Shown: one piece after another, positions 33,296-38,540 of the stretch | Position numbering within the stretch: position 1 is the first letter of the stretch | How the letters are laid out: each line of letters starts with the position of its first letter | DNA from: JAQIBY01 sp051747965 | GTDB lineage: Bacteria > Bacteroidota > Bacteroidia > Bacteroidales > ML635J-15 | Assembly (NCBI GenBank): GCA_051747965.1 | Contig: JBNJGS010000021.1 | Span: 1 to 38,540 of the forward strand | Reading direction: 5' to 3' | Length of the DNA: 38,540 bases | Notes under the pieces: model-generated | Told to the model about the DNA's origin: nothing | Seen by the model: the letters and a program-made list of their open reading frames with translations, nothing else | Database searches by the model: none | Made by a program: the position numbers and the translations under genes

Positions 33296-35293
33296 ATGTT
33301 GAGAAATATTATTATAACAATCCTCATAAGTAGCTTTTCCCTTAGCGGGATCATGGCACAGGAAAATGTCAAATTCAAACGTTCAGAATTTCCTGATCAG
33401 AAAAACGAGCTTCGTGCAGCCAGGCGGAACATCAAGTTTGGTGATAAAGCCAGGCAAAATCGGGATAAACCTGAAAAAGCCATTGACTATTACATGAAAG
33501 CCATGGAATTCAATCCAGACAATGCAGAGTTGAATTATAAACTGGGACAGACCCATTTTGAAGCCCTTAAAAAAACAGAAGCCCTGCAGTATTTTGAAAA
33601 GGCCGCCGAGCTGGATGAAGAGGTAAGGGAAGATGTCTGGTTGAAAGTCGGAGAGACACGGCAACTGAATTACAAATTTGACGAGGCCATCAAAGCTTAT
33701 TCCGAATACCTCCGGAAAAATTCCGGAATCAGCCAGGAAGAAAAAAACCAGGTGCAAAAACATATTACCGAATGCCGCAGCGGTAAGGATATCCTGCAGG
33801 ATACTGTGGATGTGGAAATCACCAATGCCGGCCCGAATATCAATACGGAATATCCGGAGTATAATCCCATGATCCTTGCAGATGGCTCACGTCTGATTTT
33901 TACTGCACGGCGGAAATATGTCGGAAACCCCATTGATGAATCCGATGGCAAATATTGTGAAGATGTCTGGTATTCTGACCGGGATGAAAAAGGGGAATGG
34001 AAAAAAAGCAAGAGGTTTGGCTCCCCGATCAATACGAAAGAACACGATGCCATCAACGGCATTTCTACAGACGGCCAGAAATTGTACGTGTACATGCCCG
34101 TGGATAAAAGGGGAGGGGATGTCTACTATTCCGAACTCGATGGCGACGACTGGCAGAAACCTGCTAGTCTTGGTGAACCTGTGAATTCAGAATTCCATGA
34201 GTCAAAAGTGAGTGTCTCTTATGATGGCAAAAAACTATATTTCGTTTCCAACAGGCCTGAAGGAAGTCAGGGGAAACGTGATATCTGGGTGAGTGAAAAA
34301 ACTCCCTGGGACTCCTGGGGTGAAGCTGAAAACCTGGGGCCCGTGATCAATACAGAATATGATGAGGAAGGTGTACTCATTCATCCCGACGGGCGTACCT
34401 TGTATTTTTGCTCAAAAGGTCATAACAGCATGGGAGGGTTTGATATTTTCCGTTCTGTTCAGGATAGCAACGGCAATTGGTCAGCTCCTGTAAACCTGGG
34501 CTACCCGATCAATACACCCGATGACGAGGCCTTTTTTAGCATTGCAGCCGATGGCCGGCATGCCTTCATAAGCTCTGTACGACCGGATGGTTATGGTGAT
34601 TACGATATTTATGAAGTGATCTGGCCGGAAAGAGATACCATTGAAAAAGAAAGCCGGGTTGAATCACGCCTGACCCTGTTTACCGGATACGTGAAAGATG
34701 CCAAGAGCCTGAATCCACTCAAAGCAGCCATAGAAATTGTGGACAATGATAAAAATGAAGTGGTGGTAGAGTTGCACTCAAACAGATCTTCAGGAAAATT
34801 TGTGGCTTCCCTGCCGGCAGGAAAAAACTACGGCCTGTCTGTCAATAAAGAAGGATATATGTTCCATTCGGAAAATTTCGACATTCCTGATACCGCAGAT
34901 TATCAACAGATTACCAAAGAAGTATTGTTGCAGCCAATGGAAGTGGGTACAAAAATCGTCCTGAAAAACATCTTTTTTGATTATGATAAAGCAAGCTTGA
35001 GAGAATCTTCCTTTGCTGAGTTGAATAAAGTGAAGAAAGTACTGGAGAAAAATCCCGGAGTTAAAATTGAAATCAGCGGACACACTGATAACCGGGGCTC
35101 TATGCAGTACAATATGGAATTGTCACGCAACCGGGCAAAATCTGTGGTGGATTATCTTATCGAAAATGGTATAGATTCCGGACGCCTTTCTTATGAAGGA
35201 TATGCCTTTAAAAGGCCAATTGCGGATAATGATACAGAAAAAGGCCGTCAATTGAACAGAAGGGTGGAGTTTGAGGTTATTGAAAATAATTAG
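33296..35293 (+). CDS. PorE-like TPR/PD40/OmpA protein, copy 2
   Basis: A 665-residue homologue of the preceding gene with the same domain order: signal peptide (ending GIMAQ), TPR-like region (about 40-150), PD40 propeller (about 165-440), carboxypeptidase-regulatory-like fold (about 460-540) and OmpA domain (about 545-665). The OmpA part has FFDYDKASLRESS, SGHTDNRGS and LSRNRAKSVVDYL. The C-terminal half aligns closely with copy 1 (shared SGKYMVSLP/SGKFVASLP, NYGISVKAEGY/NYGLSVNKEGY, IVLKNIFFDY), so a tandem duplication followed by divergence is likely, with the two N-terminal halves less alike. It starts 7 nt after copy 1 ends, so they share a transcript. Which copy, if either, serves T9SS is open. 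Confidence 0.88.
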   Translation: MLRNIIITILISSFSLSGIMAQENVKFKRSEFPDQKNELRAARRNIKFGDKARQNRDKPEKAIDYYMKAMEFNPDNAELNYKLGQTHFEALKKTEALQYFEKAAELDEEVREDVWLKVGETRQLNYKFDEAIKAYSEYLRKNSGISQEEKNQVQKHITECRSGKDILQDTVDVEITNAGPNINTEYPEYNPMILADGSRLIFTARRKYVGNPIDESDGKYCEDVWYSDRDEKGEWKKSKRFGSPINTKEHDAINGISTDGQKLYVYMPVDKRGGDVYYSELDGDDWQKPASLGEPVNSEFHESKVSVSYDGKKLYFVSNRPEGSQGKRDIWVSEKTPWDSWGEAENLGPVINTEYDEEGVLIHPDGRTLYFCSKGHNSMGGFDIFRSVQDSNGNWSAPVNLGYPINTPDDEAFFSIAADGRHAFISSVRPDGYGDYDIYEVIWPERDTIEKESRVESRLTLFTGYVKDAKSLNPLKAAIEIVDNDKNEVVVELHSNRSSGKFVASLPAGKNYGLSVNKEGYMFHSENFDIPDTADYQQITKEVLLQPMEVGTKIVLKNIFFDYDKASLRESSFAELNKVKKVLEKNPGVKIEISGHTDNRGSMQYNMELSRNRAKSVVDYLIENGIDSGRLSYEGYAFKRPIADNDTEKGRQLNRRVEFEVIENN

Positions 35294-35327
35294 TTGACAT
35301 ATTGTTTATTTAAATTATTCAGATAGC

Positions 35328-36449
35328 ATGAAAAATACAGCACTGAACGAAATGCATGAAGCCATGGGAGGCCGTATGGTACCTTTTGCAGGTTATTATA
35401 TGCCCGTGGAATTTGAAGGAATCCAGGTGGAACATCGTATCGTGAGAGAAAAACTCGGGGTTTTTGATGTTTCACATATGGGAGAATTCATGGTGGAAGG
35501 CCCAAAAGCCAAAGACTTTATCCAGAAAATCTCAACCAATGATGTAAATGACCTGTACGATGGTAAGGTGCATTATTCCTGTATGACCAACGATAAAGGC
35601 GGCATTGTGGATGATTTTCTTGTATACCGGTTTAAAGAAGATGAATACCTGCTGGTTGTCAATGCAGCCAATATTGACAAAGACTGGGACTGGTGTAAAA
35701 AGCAGGCCGAAGCTTTTGACCTGAAAATCGGAGAGGAACTGAAAAATATCTCCGATGATATCAGCCAGTTGGCGGTTCAGGGGCCATACGCACTCAAAGC
35801 CATGCAGAAACTTACCGGGGAAAATGTCATTGACATGGAATTCTATACAAGCAAAAAAATTCCATTTGCCGGTATTGATGAAGTGATTTTCTCTACCACA
35901 GGCTATACCGGAGCTGGCGGTTGTGAAATCTATGTGGAAAACAAGGATGCGAAAAAACTTTACAATGCCGTACTTAAAGCCGGTGAGGAGTTTGGTATCA
36001 AACCCATTGGTCTTGGTGCCCGCGATACACTCCGGATGGAAATGAAAATGTGTCTCTATGGTAATGATATTGATGAAACAACATCTCCCATAGAAGCCGG
36101 ACTTGGCTGGGTAACAAAATTTACCGAAGGCAATGACTTCATCATGCGCGATTATCACGAAAAGCTGAAAGCAGAGAAACCCGAGAGAATGCTGAAAGCC
36201 TTTGTGATGAAAGAGCGTGGTATTCCACGTCAGCATTATACCGTATATGATGCTGAGAACAATGAAATTGGAGAAGTAACCAGTGGTACCATGTCACCAT
36301 CAATGAATGTGGGCATCGGAATGGCATATCTGAAACGGGGATACTGGAAGTCCGGTACGGAAATATATATTGGCGTACGGAAAAAGCGGCTCAAAGCAGA
36401 AGTGGTAAAACCACCGATTTTTAAAGATCAGAAACCAGAAGTAAAATAA
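35328..36449 (+). CDS. gcvT: Glycine cleavage system T protein (aminomethyltransferase)
   Basis: A 373-residue cytosolic enzyme that moves the aminomethyl carbon of H-protein-bound glycine to tetrahydrofolate, releasing ammonia. Hallmarks are the start ALNEMHEAMGGRMVPFAGYYMPVEF, FDVSHMGEF, the folate-site Asp in NDVNDL, STTGYTGAGGCEIYVEN, GLGARDTLRMEM and the C-terminal barrel GEVTSGTMSPS. Length is standard. gcvH and gcvP are not in the window. It follows the PorE-like pair by 34 bp with no terminator between, so it may be read from the same transcript; a strong terminator follows it. Confidence 0.97.
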   Translation: MKNTALNEMHEAMGGRMVPFAGYYMPVEFEGIQVEHRIVREKLGVFDVSHMGEFMVEGPKAKDFIQKISTNDVNDLYDGKVHYSCMTNDKGGIVDDFLVYRFKEDEYLLVVNAANIDKDWDWCKKQAEAFDLKIGEELKNISDDISQLAVQGPYALKAMQKLTGENVIDMEFYTSKKIPFAGIDEVIFSTTGYTGAGGCEIYVENKDAKKLYNAVLKAGEEFGIKPIGLGARDTLRMEMKMCLYGNDIDETTSPIEAGLGWVTKFTEGNDFIMRDYHEKLKAEKPERMLKAFVMKERGIPRQHYTVYDAENNEIGEVTSGTMSPSMNVGIGMAYLKRGYWKSGTEIYIGVRKKRLKAEVVKPPIFKDQKPEVK

Positions 36450-36450
36450 G

Positions 36451-36484
36451 AAAAAACGCTCCGAATACGGGGCGTTTTTTGTTT
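36451..36484 (+). terminator. Rho-independent terminator after gcvT
   Basis: An A6/T6-flanked stem (36451-36463 with 36468-36480, one T·G pair) with an AATA loop begins right after the gcvT stop and is followed by TTTTTTG. It can act in both directions. Confidence 0.88.
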
Positions 36485-36558
36485 GCTGTCAAAAACCGGC
36501 CTTACGATAAACAGGATTGAAGTTAAAAGCGATGCAAGGCTGGTTGGAGGTATAAACT

Positions 36559-36739
36559 GCGCCAGGTGGAAGGCGGTTAGCTTGCCGCTGGCTGTGCCAT
36601 GCTGCACACGCCTGACATGGCTGCCGGAGAAAGACCCTGCTCAGGCGAATTGTGCAAGCGGCACAGCCAGTGGCAACTAAAAGACGGACACCGCCCCTGC
36701 CTCCGGTGAAGCAGGTGTGGCTGGCAGGCAGGAGGGCGC
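36559..36739 (+). ncRNA. GC-rich multi-arm inverted-repeat element; candidate structured RNA or small mobile repeat
   Basis: Arm 1 is an almost continuous hairpin from 36572 to 36695. Its segments pair 36572-36576 with 36691-36695, 36577-36580 with 36677-36680, 36582-36598 with 36660-36676 (17 bp including one G·U), 36601-36602 with 36658-36659, 36603-36608 with 36651-36656, and 36609-36615 with 36641-36647; the apical loop is 25 nt. Arm 2 pairs 36696-36704 with 36723-36732 (9 bp, one bulge). A possible closing stem is GCGCC (36559-36563) with GGCGC (36735-36739). The G·U pair works only if the plus strand is transcribed. No protein family or known RNA class is recognised; the class is unknown. 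Confidence 0.5.
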
Positions 36740-36820
36740 CCGGATAATTATAAAAAACTTTCAGATGTGTTGTAAACTGTTGAATATAAGCAGTTCAAAA
36801 AGATTATTTGGTTTTGGGTC

Positions 36821-36849
36821 TTGTTTTTCTGAGATTAATATTAGCTTTA
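36821..36849 (+). promoter_or_regulatory. Candidate promoter of the acyl-CoA synthetase gene
   Basis: TTG (36821-36823), 18 bp, then TAGCTTTA (36842-36849), one base from TAnnTTTG, giving a leader of about 10 nt before ATG 36867. Confidence 0.45.
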
Positions 36850-36866
36850 CATAAAAGACAGACGAT

Positions 36867-38495
36867 ATGATACCTGAAAACTTAACAGCATATTTTGAGA
36901 GCGCAATGCTTGAGAACTGGGACAAGAAATCACTTAGTGACTACCATAACGGTCATATGACTTTTGGTGAAGTGGCAAACCGGATATTGAAAATTCATGC
37001 CCTGTACAGGAAATCGGGCATCAAACCGGGGGATAAAATTGCGCTGATTGGCAATAACTCGGCCAACTGGGGCAGTGTGTACCTGGCGACAGTTACTTAC
37101 GGGGCAGTGATTGTTCCCCTGCTGCAGGATTTCAAACCGCAGGACGTGTACAAACTGGTAAATCACTCGGGATCAAAACTCTTGTTTGGCTCTGAATTCA
37201 TACTGAAATCGCTGGCATTCTCGGAATTTGACAATCTCAGTTGCATATACAAGCTGGATAACTTCGGTCTGCACCACGATTGCAGGAATGATGCCGAAAA
37301 GCTGCCGGACGAGAAAGAAGTGAAACCGGTAACAAAGGAAGAGTTTTCTCTGGAACACATTCCAAACGACCAGCTGGCGGCCATCCTTTATACCTCAGGT
37401 ACCAGCGGCAGGCCGAAAGGTGTTATGCTGGAACACAACAGTCTGGCAGCAAACATCCGCTATGCCCAGGCCAACATGCCCCTGACCGGCGGCGATCGCA
37501 TTGTATCTTTTTTGCCCATGGCCCATTCCTATGGTTGTGCGTTTGAGTTTCTTTTTCCATTTACCCTGGGTTGTACAATCACATTCCTGGGAAAACTTCC
37601 TGCCCCCAATGTGGTGGTGAAAGCTTTTCAGGAAATCCAGCCGCGGCTGATTCTGAGCGTACCCCTGGTGATGGAAAAAATATATAAAAACAAAATCAAA
37701 CCGGTGCTGGACAAACCATCCATCAGAATTATGCGCAACATTCCGGGTTTGCGTGGCATGGTTCATAAGAAAATCCGCAAAAGCATGGAAGAATCTTTTG
37801 GCGGCAACTTTAAGGAAGTTGTCATTGGCGGTGCAAAGCTGAACCGCGAAGTGGAACTGTTTTTGCGTAAAATCAAATTCCGCTTTTCCATCGGTTACGG
37901 CATGACAGAATGCGGTCCGTTGATAACATACGACGGATGGAGCAGTACAAAAATTCACTCTGCCGGTAAACCAATTGACAGCCTGGAAGTGAAAATCGAC
38001 TCAAAAGACCCACAAAATAAGCCCGGTGAAATTCTTATCAAAGGAGAAAACGTGATGACCGGCTACTACAAAAACGAGGAACTCACCAAAGAGACCTTTA
38101 CTGAAGACGGCTGGATGCGCAGCGGTGACCTGGGTCTGCTGGACAAGGACAACTACCTGTTTATCAAAGGACGCAGCAAGTCAATGATACTGGGTTCTTC
38201 AGGCAAAAATGTGTATCCCGAAGAGATAGAATCCAAGCTGAACAACCTGCCGCTGGTGGGCGAATGTCTGGTGGTAGGCCGCGAGGATAAAATTGTGGCC
38301 ATGATTTATCCTGATCACGAAAAACGTATCAACGAGGGCATTCACCTGAAAAAGCTTCCGGAAATCTTTGATGAATACAAAAAAGAAGTCAATGAGCAGC
38401 TACCTTCATACATGCACATTTCCAAAATACAGATTCGGGAAGAAGAATTTGAAAAAACACCTAAGAAAAGTATAAAACGGTTCCTGTATGCGTGA
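36867..38495 (+). CDS. AMP-binding long-chain acyl-CoA synthetase-like protein
   Basis: A 542-residue adenylate-forming enzyme. A3 P-loop YTSGTSGRPKGVMLEH is at about 174-189. YGMTECGP (A5) follows, then the A7 segment GWMRSGDLGLLDKDNYLFIKGRSKSMIL with its adenylate-binding Asp, and the A8/A10 part GKNVYPEEIES and the C-terminal catalytic Lys region TPKKSIKRFLY. It should activate a fatty acid (or other carboxylate) as acyl-AMP and then load it on CoA. It is shorter than E. coli FadD (561 aa) but complete; the substrate is not determined. It is preceded by its own promoter and ends just before an octamer tandem repeat. Long-chain acyl-CoA synthetase is the best guess; an acyl-ACP synthetase is an alternative. 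Confidence 0.93.
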   Translation: MIPENLTAYFESAMLENWDKKSLSDYHNGHMTFGEVANRILKIHALYRKSGIKPGDKIALIGNNSANWGSVYLATVTYGAVIVPLLQDFKPQDVYKLVNHSGSKLLFGSEFILKSLAFSEFDNLSCIYKLDNFGLHHDCRNDAEKLPDEKEVKPVTKEEFSLEHIPNDQLAAILYTSGTSGRPKGVMLEHNSLAANIRYAQANMPLTGGDRIVSFLPMAHSYGCAFEFLFPFTLGCTITFLGKLPAPNVVVKAFQEIQPRLILSVPLVMEKIYKNKIKPVLDKPSIRIMRNIPGLRGMVHKKIRKSMEESFGGNFKEVVIGGAKLNREVELFLRKIKFRFSIGYGMTECGPLITYDGWSSTKIHSAGKPIDSLEVKIDSKDPQNKPGEILIKGENVMTGYYKNEELTKETFTEDGWMRSGDLGLLDKDNYLFIKGRSKSMILGSSGKNVYPEEIESKLNNLPLVGECLVVGREDKIVAMIYPDHEKRINEGIHLKKLPEIFDEYKKEVNEQLPSYMHISKIQIREEEFEKTPKKSIKRFLYA

Positions 38496-38500
38496 TGTTT

Positions 38501-38540
38501 AGATTGAGTGATTGAGAGATTGAGTGATTGAGAGATTGAG
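38501..38540. repeat. Octamer tandem repeat (A/T)GATTGAG, at least five copies
   Basis: Five back-to-back 8-bp units, identical except that the first base alternates A,T,A,T,A, so the true unit may be 16 bp. It begins 6 nt after the acyl-CoA synthetase stop and runs off the window, so total length is unknown. Confidence 0.9.

Larger units (their letters stand above)
36450..36866. other. 417-bp intergenic region: terminator, structured GC-rich element, promoter
   Basis: No credible gene. From 5' to 3': the gcvT terminator, about 70 bp of ordinary sequence, a GC-rich inverted-repeat element (about 36559-36739; separate entry), then an AT-rich promoter region for the acyl-CoA synthetase. A 65-codon open frame through the element (36483-36680) is set by its base composition and has no family-like sequence. 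Confidence 0.6.

Noticed and set aside
35294..35299. TTGACA as a sigma-70 -35 box for gcvT
   Set aside because: The local promoter style is TTTG/TAnnTTTG and no matching -10 or -7 box is well spaced downstream.
36483..36680. Short 65-codon open frame through the GC-rich element
   Set aside because: Its sequence follows the inverted repeats, it shows no family-like motif, and no promoter-like start precedes it.
36572..36695. Integron attC site
   Set aside because: The hairpin has bulges like attC, but the outer boxes are in the wrong orientation (GTTAGCT left, CAACTAA right, against RYYYAAC left and GTTRRRY right), and there is no integrase or cassette array.
38501..38540. CRISPR-like repeat
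   Set aside because: The units are 8 bp and contiguous, with no spacers and no cas genes.

Overview
The window comes from the chromosome of a member of the Bacteroidota, most likely Bacteroidales/Marinilabiliales-like; the genus cannot be fixed from sequence alone. The clues are a type IX secretion (T9SS) C-terminal sorting domain, a PorD (DUF4835) protein, two PorE-like TPR/PD40/OmpA proteins, a Bacteroidota-type RpoZ, TAnnTTTG promoter -7 boxes, and genes without Shine-Dalgarno sequences. Base composition is AT-leaning, apart from one GC-rich structured patch near 36550-36740. Coding density is high. I see no rRNA, tRNA, CRISPR array, insertion sequence or phage gene.

Layout. 58-7037 (+): an ArfB-like ribosome-rescue hydrolase, a membrane-anchored AraC regulator, a P-type Ca2+-ATPase-like pump and a prolyl oligopeptidase lipoprotein, closed by two back-to-back terminators. 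7161-9921 (-): a four-gene operon encoding an SQR-like flavoprotein, a DUF1641 protein, a single-cysteine TusE/DsrC and a DsrE2-like protein. It diverges from a Crp/Fnr regulator (10025-10726, +), and the space between them carries three perfect dyads. 10855-13295 (+): a deoxynucleoside kinase and an OmpA/TPR lipoprotein. 13500-18444 (-): a tightly coupled trio of a SpoU methyltransferase, an M20 amidohydrolase and a very large PD40/outer-membrane-barrel protein. 18662-20437 (-): a T9SS cargo protein.

20546-25980 (+): a YpsA-like protein, then the compact operon bamD-rpoZ-coaBC-porD-recN, which meets a small outer-membrane barrel gene (25985-26575, -) end to end. 26709-36449 (+): secA, a TPR protein, two tandem PorE-like proteins and gcvT, closed by a terminator. 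36450-36866 holds no gene but contains a multi-arm inverted-repeat structure. 36867-38495 (+) is an acyl-CoA synthetase, followed by an octamer tandem repeat that runs off the window.

Two themes stand out. One is envelope biogenesis: SecA for inner-membrane export, BamD for barrel assembly, PorD and PorE-like proteins for T9SS, plus several outer-membrane or periplasmic clients. The other is a self-contained sulfur-relay/flavoprotein operon with its own candidate redox regulator, which is the best candidate here for an under-described system. The structured GC-rich element at 36550-36740 is the best candidate for an undescribed RNA or small mobile repeat.
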